Source: Protula sp. h YS-2021 (lineage: Eukaryota; Annelida; Polychaeta; Sabellida; Serpulidae). Taken from it: DNA of 64,000 nt. A program made the position numbers and the translations under genes. The notes beneath the pieces were generated by a model. That model ran no database searches and was not told where the DNA came from. It saw only the letters and a list, made by a program, of their open reading frames with translations. The stretch covers positions 45,899,257 to 45,963,256 of the forward strand of contig OX457031.1 in assembly GCA_949752745.1 (NCBI GenBank), given 5' to 3'. Below are positions 25,539 through 47,400 of this stretch, in pieces (the stretch's first letter is position 1; every line of letters begins with the position of its first letter).

Positions 25539-25655
25539 AGACCTTTGTGGAGAACTATAGGTTTCGATGTTGTCCGTCTCTCCGTCCATCGCTGACTGAT
25601 ATTATCAGTGATAATCCGTTTCTTACGATATTTAGTATGTGGATGGATGATTTTT
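25539..25655 (+). mobile_element. 5' fragment of a hairpin/HINE-like element
   Basis: AGACCTTTGTGGAGAACTATAGGTTTCGATG followed by TTGTCCGTCTCTCCGTCCATCGC has the layout of the other element starts (TATAGGTTT then GTCCGTC tract). No 3' end is visible; the next element begins directly after it. Confidence 0.6.
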
Positions 25656-26112
25656 AGCCCCCAGCCAAATTTTGGCTGAGGGCTATTGCTATCGGTTAGC
25701 CGTCAGTCCGTTAACATTTGGGGTGCTATATTTTTTTACGCATCAAAACGTTAAGTTTCCGTGGTCGAATCGTTTAAAATTTAGCACAGTGAAAGAATAT
25801 TAAAGGTGTGCCACGCCAAGGTTTCAGTTTGATCGACCGAAAATTGTCGAAATTTTGGCCCTCTGAGCTTAGGCAATTTTTCTTGTATTGCAGTCATACA
25901 GGCGACTTTGTAGGCATCACTTCGACATGAACGCGTTGATATAAGGACATCCCATAACTGCAGTTCCAATTCCGAATGCTTGAACATATAGGCGCTGGCT
26001 GAGGGCTTTGCATCTCTGATGCCTATGTTTAGTTTTACCATGGCCCAATTTCCAAACCTCAATGATCACTGTCTTGGATTTACAGTTCAGGTTGAGGGCT
26101 TCAATGGGTTAG
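25656..26112 (+). mobile_element. Hairpin/HINE-like element, AGCCCCCAGCC family
   Basis: The 5' hairpin AGCCCCCAGCCAAA/TTTGGCTGAGGGCT is followed by ATTGCTATCGGTTAGCC and GTCAGTCCGTTAAC, and a distal arm GGTTGAGGGCT lies at about 26091-26101. Its interior shares 'caaggtttcagtttgatcga' with the sequence-unrelated element at 50937-52012. The exact 3' end is unclear because the duplicated block at 26100 begins there. Confidence 0.75.
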
Positions 26113-26545
26113 TTCTTGAATAATATATTGCTAACAACACAGCTTGAATACGTCTTATAAACCGAATAGATTTCGGTTTTGTTGGCTTAAGGTTTTATTG
26201 ACTGATCAGGCATACGTCGTGTTATCTACTTACGCAGTGAGAGCTCGCACAAAGCTAAGCAACTCTGTGTTCTGTGATGCGCGTTAAATGCTCCGCATTT
26301 ACTTGCAAAAATTCACTCTTTTCACATGGCGTTTTAAACAAGAAAACGAAATCGAAGGCGAAAATAAAGTGTCATGCACACGTTCATATCAAGTTCTACC
26401 TAAGTCCCAAGTTTCGTGGCGCTAGGGCCGGTAGTGCCAGTGGAGGAGATCACACAGGAAGACCGATCACTGTCAAGAAAAAAAGATACCAACGGCTGCT
26501 CGCACAAATTCAAAAAGCCAAAGGCTTGTCAAGTGTTGATAAAAT
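26100..26545. repeat. Dispersed block also present at 40315-40756
   Basis: From 'tcaatgggtta' to 'cttgtcaagtg' this ~445-bp block is ~85-90 percent identical by eye to 40315-40756. In this copy it contains an open stretch starting at 26274 that runs past the block and encodes a basic peptide (..ITVKKKRYQRLLAQIQKAKG..). I do not recognise it. In the second copy the frame is broken. It may be a gene fragment carried by an element, or an unrelated repeat. Confidence 0.75.
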
Positions 26546-26692
26546 GGCCTTAAGTAGTTTGCCCTACGTAAATGAAAAATACGAACCTGCTGTACTGTTT
26601 TTCAGAAGAGTTATTTTTCGCCTCTCCTCCCCTCTTGGCAATGGTAGTAACTTCTGCAGCCTCCCCTCATCCCCGCCCCTGCGTTATTGTTT

Positions 26693-26700
26693 TCTCTCTC

Positions 26701-26735
<35 letters not shown>

Positions 26736-26740
26736 GTCTC
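26693..26740. repeat. (CT)n-rich microsatellite
   Basis: Interrupted CT repeat about 95 bp upstream of the ALDH9A1 start codon. Confidence 0.9.
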
Positions 26741-26834
26741 GCAGTTTTTGGCCATAAAAACATAATCCGACATTTTTCTCATTTTAATGTTATTTCTGTG
26801 CTGATAAATAAGTAAACCTGCTTCTATTCAGACT

Positions 26835-36006
<9,172 letters not shown>

Positions 36007-36313
36007 GAGTGCATTTGAAACAACAAACTCTAAAGCAAAACAAAAAAAGTAAATAATTAAAATAAATAAAAAATAAACAGTTAAATAAATAAAAAAACTG
36101 AACGAAGATTCCTTTTAGACGAGCTGGCCGTTGGGGGTGGGGGTGCATGTATTTACGTACTAGTTGACTTTTGCTGGGGTGCATGTATTCCACCGCAGTG
36201 GAAGGACAGTACTTAAACGTTTCCAAATCACAGCACGCGATTTTGAACGGGACTTTATTTTTAAATTACTTACTTATTCATTTTTGGAATTGGCGGTCCG
36301 ATAAAATATTATT

Positions 36314-36996
36314 ATCCCCTGCCGTCGTGCACTGTGTCCGTCCGTCGATCTATCTGTCCGTCCGACAGTCGCCAGTTTTGTTTCCAGACGATATCTCCGA
36401 AAGTAGTGAGCAGATCTAGTTCATATTTGGTATGCCTAACAAACAAGACATTTAGATGTGCCTTTTGGAGGTTGTGGTCGGATCAAAGCCCATCTGGATC
36501 TGTATTTAGACTTAGAATGCCAAAATTCGGATCTCAATGTGTACTTTGATTTCCAGACGATATCTCCGAAACTAGTGACCGAATCCGGTTCATGTTTGAT
36601 ATGCATAACAAGCAAGACATCTAGATGTGCCTTTTGGGGGTTTTGGTCAGATCGAAGCCCATCTGGATTTGTATTTGGACTTAGAATCCCCAAATCTGGA
36701 TCTCAACGTGTACTTTGGTTTCCAGACGATATCTCTGGTGACGATAGACGATAACTCTAAAATATTTGCCGGATTCGGTTCTCATTTCGTATGCATAACA
36801 AAACACGGGAAACTGCATTTCATACAACGACACTTGGTTCAGGTAATTTTCGAATTTCTCCTCTTTTGCACATCCTACGTAGTTCATTTACTTTTGAACT
36901 GATGTTTTATCTACTTAGTTTAAGTGCGAGGTACAGCAGCCGCCTTACTAATTGCACCCACAGCGGGGGATATGGCATTTACTGATTGCACTTGTT
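36314..36996 (+). mobile_element. Hairpin/HINE-like element, ATCCCCTGCCGTCG family
   Basis: A weak 5' hairpin ATCCCCTGCCGTCGTGCAC leads into GTCCGTCCGTCGATCTATCTGTCCGTCC. About two and a half ~171-bp internal repeats follow ('tttccagacgatatctccgaaa...ttcatatttggtatgc'). The distal arm is CAGCGGGGGATAT and the end is GATTGCACTTGTT. It begins ~310 bp after the ALDH9A1 stop. Confidence 0.82.
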
Positions 36997-37006
36997 AGAT
37001 ATTATA

Positions 37007-37560
37007 CAATCGAATCCATTTAAACCGACATCGCTTTAACCGACATATCGTTTTAACCGACATGTTTTCACGGTCCCGAAGGATTTACCCCATTGACCCC
37101 CATTATATAACGTCGGTTTAAACAAATATCGTTTGTCCGACGTAAATTTTGCTGTCGAACAAATTTTTTCAGCCCCTTTTTTCGACAAATAATGATGATT
37201 GACAGATCCCTTTTGTACGATATTATACCTATTGTCATTTCACTGTGATATTATACATTTGAGTAATTTTAAGAATGAATGCAAAGCAAATGCGATACCG
37301 CTCAATATGGCTACGAAACGAAAGCATTCTCTCTACAGTCTGGATATGAAATACAAATCGATGCAAGAAGTGCTAAAAGGGACAAAATCTAAAGCTCAAA
37401 TAGCACAAGAACTTAATGTTCCACACAACACTCTCAGTACCTGGATAAATCAGAAAGATCAAATTGTATATAATAGTAGAATAGACATTTTCGTTGTGCA
37501 TTTGGCGGCAGTAATCAATTCAGTTCCATAGATCAGCTTCACCAGTTGGAATCCGGCTGT
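37007..37560 (+). pseudogene. pogo/Tigger transposase 5' fragment with its left terminus
   Basis: The left terminal region (CAATCGAATCCATTTAAACC, then repeated CTTTAACCGACAT motifs) resembles pogo-type ends. From 37307 an open frame reads MATKRKHSLYSLDMKYKSMQ... with a helix-turn-helix of CENP-B N-terminal type (SKAQIAQELNVPHNTLSTWI) and then loses similarity near 37475. No right terminus or DDE domain was found, so it is a truncated copy. Confidence 0.82.
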
Positions 37561-37574
37561 TATTGTCGTTGCTT

Positions 37575-37655
37575 GATGGCCCACAACCGAGGCTGAAGGG
37601 GGACTACAGGTTAGGGCGATGTCCGTCTATCCGACCGTGTGTCTGGCTGGCGAAC
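37575..37655 (+). mobile_element. 5' fragment of a hairpin/HINE-like element
   Basis: GATGGCCCACAACCGAGGCTG, then GACTACAGGTTAGGGCGAT and GTCCGTCTATCCGACCGTGTGTC: the layout of the other element starts, cut off where the large composite element begins. Confidence 0.6.
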
Positions 37656-39069
37656 TTTTTAGCCCACGTAAGCTAGGGTATTCCTATCGGTTTGCTTGTG
37701 GCGTCCGTTAGTTAGATAGTTAGTTGTTTATTTCGTAAACTTTGTTTCAAAACGCACCTTCTACTACAATTTTGATCCAATGTTTTTTATTTTTGGTGTG
37801 ATGCATCCTAAGGGGTCATGCATACGTCTTGTGCTTTTCTAGTCGATCAGATGATTTTTTAATTTTTGGCGAATTTTTGAAGAAAAAAATTTAAAATGTA
37901 TCTCCTTCTGCATTTTTGACTCGATGTCATTTATTTTTTGGTATGAGGCACCCCTAAAAGGTCACGCATACGGCTTGTGCTTTTTTAGTCGATCGAACAA
38001 TTTTTGTATTTTTGGGGAATTTTTGAAGCAAAAATTTCGAAAATAATTCAAAATGCATCCACTCCTACAATTTTGATTCGATGTCATTTTTTGGTATGAG
38101 GCATCTCTAAGCCACCGCGCATACGGCTTGTGCTTTTTTAGTCGATGGGGTGATTTTTGAATTTTTGGGGAATTTTTGAAGAAAAATTTTAAAATGTATC
38201 TCCTACATTTTTAACCCGATGTCAATTTTTTTAGTATGAGGCACCCGTAAAGGGTCCTGCATACGGCTTGTGCTTTTATAGTCGATCGGACAATTTTTGG
38301 AAATTTTTTAAGCAAAAATTTCAGAAATAATTCAACACGCAGCTACTCCTACAATTTTGATTCGATGTCATTTATTTTTGGTGTGAGGCATCCCTAAGCG
38401 GTCGTGCATACAGCTTATGCGTTTTAAGTCGATTGGGTGATTAATTTTTGGAGAATTTTTGAAGAAAAAATTTTGAAATGTATCTCCTCCTACATTTTTG
38501 ATCTGATGTCATTTTTTTTTTTGGTATTAGGCACCCTAAGGGGTTGAGCATACGACTTACGCTCTTTAGTCGATCCGACAATTTCTGTATTTTTAGGGAA
38601 TTTTTGAAGAAAAACTTTGAAATGCATTTCCTCCTACAGTTTTTATCCGATTGAATTTATTTTTGGTATGAGCCATCCTCAGGTGGGTCGGACATACGGC
38701 TTATGCTATTCGACTCGACTTGGGGATTTTGGATTTCGCGGGGGAATTTTAGATGAAAATACCTCTAAATGGATCTTCTCCTGCAGTTTTGATCAGACGT
38801 CATTTATTTTGGGGCTGAGGCATGCTTGGGGTGTCGTGAATAGGGCCTGTGCTTTTCGAGTCGATCAGGAAATTTTTTAAGAATTTTTGAAGAAAAAAAA
38901 TTCAAAATGCATTTCCTACTACAGTTTTAACAGATTTTATTTATTTTTGATATGAGCCGTCTCTAGGGGGTCATGCGTACGGCTTGTGCTTTTTGAGTGA
39001 ATTGGAAAACTTTTGAATTTTTTCGGAATTTTTGAAAAAAAATGAAATGAATCTCCTCCTACAGCGCAT

Positions 39070-41560
39070 AAACGCAAGTTAAATGAACTTGCGCATTAGT
39101 CAGATTTAATAACCGCTCATCGACGCAAGTGAAATAAACATTCGCAGTAGTTCAAATTAAGCACTGCGCATCGATGCAAGTTAAATAAACATCTGCATTG
39201 GTCTGAAATGTGAACCGCGCATCAACGCAAGTTAAATAAACATGCGCACTGGTCCGTAAAAAGAACCACGCATCGACGCAAGTTGAATAGTCATGCGCAG
39301 TGGTCCGAAATGCGAACCGCGCACCAACGCAACCTGAAGAAACATGCGCATTGGACCGAAATGCGAACCGCACATCGAGGCAAGTTAAATAAACATGCGC
39401 AGTGGTCCGAAATGCGAACCGTGCATCAACGCAAGTTAAATAAACATGCGCACTGGTCCGAAAAAAGAACTGCGCATCAACGCAACCCAAAGAAACATGC
39501 GCACTGGTCTGAAATGAGAACCACGCATCAACACAAGATAAATAAACATGGGCAATGGCCGGAAATGCGAACTGCGCATCGACGGAAGTTAAATAAACAT
39601 GCGATCCGGTCCAAAATAAGCCCCGCACATCAACGCAAGTTAAACAAACATGCGTACTTGTCCGAAAAAAAAGAACCACGCATCGACACAAGTTGAGTAG
39701 ACATGCGCAGTGGTCTGAAATGAGAACCGCACATCAACGAAAGTTAAATAAACATGCGCAGTGGTCCGAAATGCGAACCGCAGATCGACGCAAGTTAAAC
39801 AAACATGCACACTTGTCCGAAAAAAGAACCACGCATTTAAGTCGACGGGACTTAAATAAATATGCGTTCTGGTCCGAAATGCAAATCGCGTGTCAATGCA
39901 AGTTAAATGAACCTGCGCACTGGTCCGAAATGCGAATCGCGCATCAACGCAACCTAAAGAAACAGGTACACTGGTCCAAAATGCGAACCGGATATCAACG
40001 CAAATTAAATAAACATGCACACTGGTCCGCATTGCGACCCGCACATCAGCGCAAGTTAAATAAACATTTGCACTGGTCCTAAAAATAAGTCCAGAGCATC
40101 AACACAAGTTAAATAAATATGCACACTGGTCCAAAATGCGAACCACGCATCAACACAAGTTAAATAAACGTGCGCACTGGTGGAAAATGCGAATTGCTCA
40201 TCAACGCAAGCTAAATAAACAAACACATTGGTCAGAAATCGGAACCGAGCATTAATGCAAGTTAAACTAGAACCTAGCGAAATATTAAACACGACAAAAA
40301 ATAAAACGCAAAAATACTTCCTTCAATGGGTTATTTCTTGAATAATATGTTGCAAACAACACAGCTTGAATACGTCTTATAAGCCGAGTAGTGTTTGGTT
40401 TTTTGTTGGCTTAAGGTTTTATTGACTGATCAGGCATACACCGTGTTATATATTTATGCAGTGAGAGCTGAGCAACTATGTGCTCTGCGTGAAATGCTCC
40501 GCATTTACTTGCAAAAAATACACTCTTTTCACACGGTGTTTTAAACAAGAAAACGAAATCGAAGGCGAAAATAAAGTGTCATGCACACCTTCATGTCAAG
40601 TTCTACCTAAGTCCTAAGTTTCGTGGCCCTAGGGCCCGCAGTGCTAGTGGAGGAGATGACACAAGAAATCCGATCACGGTCAAGAAAAAATTAGATACCA
40701 ACGGCTGCTCGCACAAATTCAAAAACCCCCTGCAAGCCAAAATCTTGTCAAGTGCTAAAAACATGCGCACTGGTCCGAAATGCGAACCGCAAATCAACAC
40801 AAGCTAAATGAGCAGCACACTGGACCAAAATAAGCACCGTACATCAACGCAAGTTAAATAAACATGCGCACTGGTTCGAAATGCGCACTGCACATTAACG
40901 CAACTTAAATAACATGCGCACTATTCAAAATAAGAACTGCGCATCAACGCAACTTTAATAAACATGTGCACTGGTCCAGAATAAGAACCACGCATCAACT
41001 CAAGTTAAAGAAATATGCGCATTTGCCCGAAATAAGAACTGCGCATCGCCGCATGTTAAATAAACATGCATAGTGGTTCGAAATGCGAACCACTCGCCAA
41101 CGCAAGTTAAATAAACATGCGAACTAAGCATCAACGCAAGTTGAATAAACATGCGCACTGGTCTGAAATGCAAACCGCACACCAACACAAGTTAAATAAA
41201 CATATGCACAGGTCCAAAATAAGCACCTTGCAAGTTAAATAACATGAAAACTGGTCCGAACCGCGCATCAAGGGAATCTAAGGAAACTTGTGCACTTGTC
41301 TGAAATAAGTACCGCTCATCAACGCAAGTAAAATAAACATGCGCATTGGTCTGAAATCAGAACCGCGCATCGGCGCAAGGTAAATAAACATGCCCACTGA
41401 CCCGAACTAAGAACCGCACATCATCAACGCAAGTTAAATAAACATGTGCACTGTTCCAAAATGAGAGCCGCGCACAAATTAGATAAACATGCTCACTTGT
41501 CTGAATGAGAACCGCGCATCGAGGCAAGTTACATAAATATGCGCACTTTTCCGAAATGTG
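39070..41560. repeat. 51-bp satellite array inside the composite element (copy 2)
   Basis: About 37 copies of the 51-bp unit found at 24240-25030, split by the dispersed block at 40315-40756. Both strands stay open over long runs (up to ~180 codons near 39152-39691) because of the unit length. Confidence 0.9.
40315..40756. repeat. Second copy of the dispersed block of 26100-26545
   Basis: Begins 'ttcaatgggttatttcttgaa' and ends 'cttgtcaagtgctaaaaacatgcg', returning directly into a 51-bp satellite unit. It is colinear with 26100-26545 with small indels, and its coding frame is disrupted. Confidence 0.8.
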
Positions 41561-41915
41561 ACCGTTGTTAGAAGGTATCTATGGCAGACTATCTAGTCTA
41601 TCACAGATACAAAAATCTGTTTCCCATTTTTGGGAAACAAATCTTTGTATGCATTTATCGGTCTATGTTCTGGTCCGGCTCTAAATTAATTATTGAGCTA
41701 GCCTTCTACCCTCTCATCTTTTAAAACCTCATTTTTTTCATAGAATTCCCTTGCTCATGCACGCTGGTATTGGTCATTGCTTTTCGTAAGCTGGGACTTT
41801 CTGCTAGGACAAACCTGTTATATTTTTTCTCGAAAATGTCTGATCCGGCCGTGGCCGAACTTTTTCTGGTTTTGGAAATTTCGGTGATCCGGCATTCGTC
41901 AAAGTTTTACTTTTT

Positions 41916-42060
41916 AGTCTCAGCTGACTTTTGCCGGTGGGCTTTACTGTCACGTGTAGGGTGTCCGTCATCCGTTATGTGTGTAAAAAAATTAAAAAAT
42001 GCAACTCTTCCCGCAATTTTGGTCCTTTTATTTTGAAATTTGGCAGGAATGTCCCCAAAG
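41916..42060 (+). mobile_element. Hairpin/HINE-like 5' fragment, AGTCTCAGCTGAC family
   Basis: AGTCTCAGCTGACTTTTGCCGGTGGGCTT, then GTAGGGTGTCCGTCATCCGTTATGTGTG and one internal-repeat-like segment. It shares 'gtccgttatgtgt(a)tgtgtgtaaa' and 'caactcttcc' type sequence with 58565-58805, so the two are relatives. A tRNA-like B-box (GTGAGTTTAAATCCCAC) follows at about 42083. Confidence 0.6.
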
Positions 42061-42299
42061 TAATGCAATGCAAGAGGTCGTGAGTTTAAATCCCACTCTA
42101 TGAGTACTTTTTCTTTGTCTCACTTATACGGGGAGTCCAGGGGAGGACTAGCATCGTCACACAGTTTGAGAAGAAACTGAATTATAATATAGCTAGAATA
42201 AGAGAAATATTCTCAGTGAACAATTACAAAACTACAACAAAGAGGAGACTATAAGAAACAACAAGGAATTTACCGTCTCTCAGATAGCTCCACTTTCAG

Positions 42300-42850
42300 A
42301 GAGGCTGGACCTCTTGGAAAATAGAATAATCGCCGAGATCTCGTTCGCACCTTAAAATTCAGTGAACTTGCTGCTTAGATTTCACAGCAAAATCAGGTGA
42401 TAGCTGCCTTAATAAATGACTTGGCATCCCAGGTAGAAAGACTCGAAACGCACAGCCGAAAATTCAGCCTAGATTTCAAGGGCATTGAAGAAAAGGAGGG
42501 GCGGAGGCTGTAAGCGAACGATCGAAAACATTCTTCATCAGAAAGTGCATCCAAATATGCACAGTTCTGTTGATGAAGCGCACCGATTAGCGATAGCGAG
42601 CTCGACTAGGCCTGCTAGTGTGTTGTCAGATTTAGTACGATGACAGATAAAAGCAGATTATGCCGAACAGCAGAGTGCTTAGAGGTACAGGGATTTTTAT
42701 CCGCCTTAATAACCCCACAGCGTATGCGAAGCGATGTTTCTCTCAAAGTCGCTAAGGAATGCGAAAGCAACAAGCGAAATTAATTAAAGATAAATTGAAT
42801 TTTATGGCTAATATTATGCATTGAGTGACATAAATAGTGTAGGGATCGGC
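42300..42850 (+). pseudogene. L1/Tx1-like LINE ORF1 relic
   Basis: Frame-shifted plus-strand pieces read QVERLETHSRKFSLDFKGIEE, KVHPNMHSSVDEAHRLAIAS and GIFIRLNNPTAYAKRCFSQS, matching the order of L1-type ORF1 (coiled-coil end, RRM-like 'xxLExHSRRxNLxxxGIxE', 'ExAHRLG', 'GIFI'). It is heavily decayed, and no reverse transcriptase is present nearby. Confidence 0.45.
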
Positions 42851-43562
42851 GACCATGGCAATTCTGCAATGAATGTAGCGGTTGAGATTCTTCGGTTACC
42901 TGTTACCGTTCAGCAAACATCGAGCTCCAAGATTCAACTTGTAATTGTGCTTAACAAGCATATCAATACATCACAGTAACTCGAAGCAGTGTTTTTTTGT
43001 TTACACGGCTTTCCATTTAATGCGCAACAACAACCCGGTGGGAATGAAGAGACTTGGTAAAAGTTCGATGGAAACAAATCTAGAGGAAGGTGAAAAACAA
43101 TACTTGCAAGTTACGAAAAAGCGGTTTTGTGCAAGTTTTGCCAAAACAGCATGCTAAAAGAAAAAACCTTTCCGCGTTCCCGAATTGCATGATGGAATAT
43201 AACTGCTGTGAGGTCTTTTTCTTCATTGGAATGGCGATGACAAGCCTGGACCTCAACAAAGAAGTACCGCGAAAGCAGTCATTTTGACCGGATGTCCTTG
43301 GAGACTTCCAAAAAAAAGTTATTTACGGAACATTCGGTAGGGCTACTGGTAACAACATGAAACGATGTAAACATATTTATATACATATATTTTGCAGTTG
43401 GTCTTGTTTCATTGAACTTCAGAACTAAAAAAAAGGAAAGAAAGAAACTGTACACAAAATCACGGCAATGCAACCACAGACTGAACTTTAAGCGTGCTCT
43501 GCAAGTAGTCGCTGTAAACAACACGTGGATAAACAACAACGGTGTACCAGAAACTCGTAAAT

Positions 43563-44344
43563 ATGGCCAAGGCACCTCATAAGTTGCCAAGTAACATGGC
43601 ACTTGATTCTAAGAATAAAAAGAAATTTAGGAACACACTTGAGAGGCTATCTAAAGAGGTAAACTCAACAGTAATGGGTTTTAAATGTCCTGTGTGAATG
43701 ATCTTGTATTTTCGCTCAACAGCACGTCCGGTAATTAGGCCCCAACCCTTCGGATTGGGGCCTATAGGTTTTGGGTGTCCGGCCGTCTGTCCGTCATCGC
43801 TTTATACCCCTATGAATTTGAGGGGCGGTTGGGGCCTGCTTGTGTTTCACAAATACTTACTTGTTTAATGCGGGAATGTTCTCTGCAAACGACCTGACAC
43901 ACATACTCGTACCGTAATGTATCAAAATGCAAACGACCTGACGCACACATTGAAGAGAATCTTGATTCTGCTTTCACGGTTGTCTTGTTTTGTAAGCTTG
44001 ATAAAGGAGATGATCAAATGCATGCGCTCATTGCAGGATCGGTAATAAAAGAATCTGTTTACGTGTTGCTTCAGTTGTACGCCTACAAGGAGAGAAACAT
44101 AAAATTGAACAGCACATCGTAATTTGCAAAACTGAAAATGTGTTCTTTTAATGCGACAACAGCGTTTGCGCCGGTTGTTCCATATTTATTTACAAACTTC
44201 AAGCCACGCTATTTACTAATATATTCTTATTATGTGTTATAAGGGTGAGCTCTTAGTAAAAGTTATTGCAACTTCTAGCTTCACCCTTCTAATTTTATGT
44301 ACTCGTTAAGTGTTACCTTAAAATACCGTTTTTCTACAATGTGC

Positions 44345-44415
<71 letters not shown>

Positions 44416-47400
44416 TATATGTATTTTGCATGTATTGTACTGAGATAAAAAAATTGGAATAAACTACAATCAATAATAATTTTCATCAGCCAACAGACCA
44501 GTTTGTAATTTCACCAATTACGATGCGCTGGTCAGTTTGAATGTTCCTTGCCTCGTAATCACTCTTTGGGGGTTTTGAATAACATGCACATGGATTTTGC
44601 ATCTCGACTGCGGGAAAACCAGGAAAAATGAAAGAAATTATAGAGGAAATATTGCAAAAATAGCTCGTACTCGAAATATGAAAGAAACTGAAACTTAAAG
44701 CTGTTTATGAAAGTGTAATAAGTTTTTAAGTAGCAAACGGGTGGTTTAAAACACGCTTGCTCGTTGCTGCGGAATTTGTGAAATTTATGCAAAATATCAT
44801 TTCTTTTATTTTTACCCGGTTAGTTTGCAATGAAATGCGTGATATCTATGAATTATTGTGCAAACAACCTGAGGCACACATGTTTTTTAGGCAGTTTTAA
44901 CCTCTAGTAAGAAATATACTTTCACAGGTTATTTCCTAACCCTAACCATTGACCATAACTTCCATTATAAATTTGTTATTAAGCAATGTATTAACGTGTG
45001 CGTCAGGTCGTTGGCATTTTGATAAATTACGGTATGTGTCTCAGGTCGTTTGCTGAAAACATCTCAGTTTATTCTGCCATGTGGAATCGAACCGAGATTT
45101 TTTAATTCCTGGTGCGCTCGTAGTTGATAAACGAAGGGATTTTAAAAATTGTAGTTGCACAGCAGAGAGTGCTGGTTTTCGTTAGCTTTTGTCCATAGAA
45201 ATAAAAATAACGTCGCATTTATAAACTGGAGAGGTGGAATTTATGTGCGAGAAAAAAGAAAGCTCTAACTCTACTAGCTTGAAAAAAAATAGAGAAATGA
45301 AATGGGTAGCTTTTTAATGAAATATGCCGTTTATGGGGCGCTTCTTTAGGGTACTAGTTTTTAATACAAGAATACATTGAAAAGAAAATGGTCATGCAGG
45401 GGTGCACATAAGACCATATCGCCATGGCGAAGGTGAAATCCATTTGGCGAAGGTGATTTTTTTCATAATCAAGTTTGATGAAACGTAAAACGCTTTAGAT
45501 GAAAGCTACAAATCGGTCAGGACTGAGTAACTACCGATGTAGCTTTATAAAGACACAAACTGGAGAATATAGTTAAGAAGATGTGTAGTTTATATGCAAT
45601 AAACAAATTAAGTTACAGTTTTGGTAAGAGGGTTAATTTCGCGAAGGTGAATTCGATTTGGCGAAGGTGAGCTGAACGTCCTTCGCCAAACTGGCGAAGG
45701 TAAAAAATCGTTATGTGCACGCCCGGTCATGTGCTACTGGTATATTTATGTTTCCCCCGTAAAAGGGGGGGGGGGCATTTTTTTTATTTATTTTCTGTGC
45801 CTGTACTGTGTGCTTCTGTTGTAGACACTTGATTTGTCAGCCCGATAACTCCCGAAGGAAACGTTGGTTCAGCTTCAAACTTGGTGGGATTATGTAATAT
45901 TTGCGTGAAGTACCTGACATTATCTGGCATCTTTTGTTATGACAAGCAACTCACTATTTTGTTTGGCACAAATATGTCACTCCCCTCCCGACTGTACAGT
46001 TATGAAAGATGCCTTTCATGTGCTTTTTGCCAGATGAGAATGCTTTACCCAATCATGTGGGGCCTCTGTCGAATGTCCATCCGTGTAAACTTTCGTTTTT
46101 GGCTATTCCTCTTCTAGTTTTGATAGGATCGCAGTAAAATTTTGTGGAAATCTGGCCCACTTAGGGGGAGAAATGCCCATTATTTATTTATTCCCCACAG
46201 GTAGAACCTGTGGACAATATATGCGATCGACCGTGTTGTCGGTCTGTCATCAAGAAGCTTGTTAACACGATAACTTAAAATCTGCTGCAAGGATTTTAAT
46301 GAAACTTGGTATGTAGTTTCTATGGGAACAAACAAAGATCGGTATTGTAAATGGGCCAGGTTCGTCCAGGGAAAGTGGAACAGCTGGACTTAGAAAATTT
46401 CAGTTCTTGATTGACTGTTGTTAACACGATATCTCAAGAACAGCTCCAAGGATTTTAATAAAACTTGGTGTGTAGCTTCTGTGGGCACTAACAAGGATCG
46501 GTATTGTAAATGAGTTAGGTTGGCCCAAGGAAAATGAGCCAAATGGACTTCAAAATTTACCAAAGCCGGGAAATTATTCAGCATCGGAATGAGTTTGTTA
46601 ACACGATATCTCAAGAACAACTGCAGGGATTTTAATGAAACTTGGTGTGTGGCTTCTATGGGAACAAAGACAGATCAAAGACAAGGCATTGTAAATGGGC
46701 CAGGTTCGTCCAAAAAAAAGGCACCAACTGGACTTGGAAAATGTCAGCTCTTGATTGACTATTGATGGCCGTGTTTAACTGTTGGGGGTGGGGGGGGGGG
46801 GGGCTGTGGGAAATATGTGGGCTATGCACACTGCTCTAGTTTTATTTTCGCAATGCGCCAGTTTGGCGAACCGATTATAACCTTTGCGAAAAAATGTATT
46901 CCTGGTTTTTGTGGTTCACACCTTTTCCACCTGCAAGAAGCTAACAGTCTTCTGGTCTTTATTAGAACGCTGGTTTATTAGAACGCTGGCTTAACGCTAA
47001 TTTCCTGTATCGGGAAAAGGTTATGGCGTTAAGCACGCGAATAAAATTGTTGGGAATATTTAAAAGAGATACACGAATAGAACTATTTTTTTTATTTTTT
47101 TTATTGTTGACTTTATTGTACTTCAAGCAAAAATATTTATACATAAATGAAACAGAAAACAGAATGAAATCTATTTCTGTGCGTTTTAAGATTCCGTAAA
47201 TATGTTGTTGTAATTGAAAAACTGTTGTATAACAATTAACACAGAAATTTCCAAAGCCTAGATCAAATAGACAGCAGTATTTGAAAGTAAAATATGGGTA
47301 TTAGGAATAGACAATAGCTTGATAAATATATTTGCATCGGTTTCTGTAAAAGCAGAGAATAATATAAAATAAACTAGAGCAGTGTGCATAGCCCACATAT

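Larger units (their letters stand above)
37661..41820 (+). mobile_element. Large composite hairpin/HINE-like element, CCCAGCTTACG family (copy 2)
   Basis: Same order as 22988-25295: a rearranged 5' arm (AGCCCACGTAAGCTAGGGT), ATTCCTATCGGTTTG, about nine ~150-bp repeats to 39055, 51-bp satellite arrays (39070-40290 and 40757-41560), the unique tail, distal arm CGTAAGCTGGG (41785-41795) and a decayed terminal hairpin with AAACCTGTTA. The 40315-40756 block splits the satellite. Confidence 0.88.

Noticed and set aside
26274..26765. 163-codon open frame just upstream of ALDH9A1, considered as an upstream exon or separate gene
   Set aside because: Most of it lies in a dispersed block repeated at 40315, it runs into a CT microsatellite, and no ALDH-like sequence or donor site fits. 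It is kept as a repeat.
39152..40292. Open frames of 130-180 codons on both strands
   Set aside because: Products of the 51-bp satellite; same peptide in every unit and both strands open.
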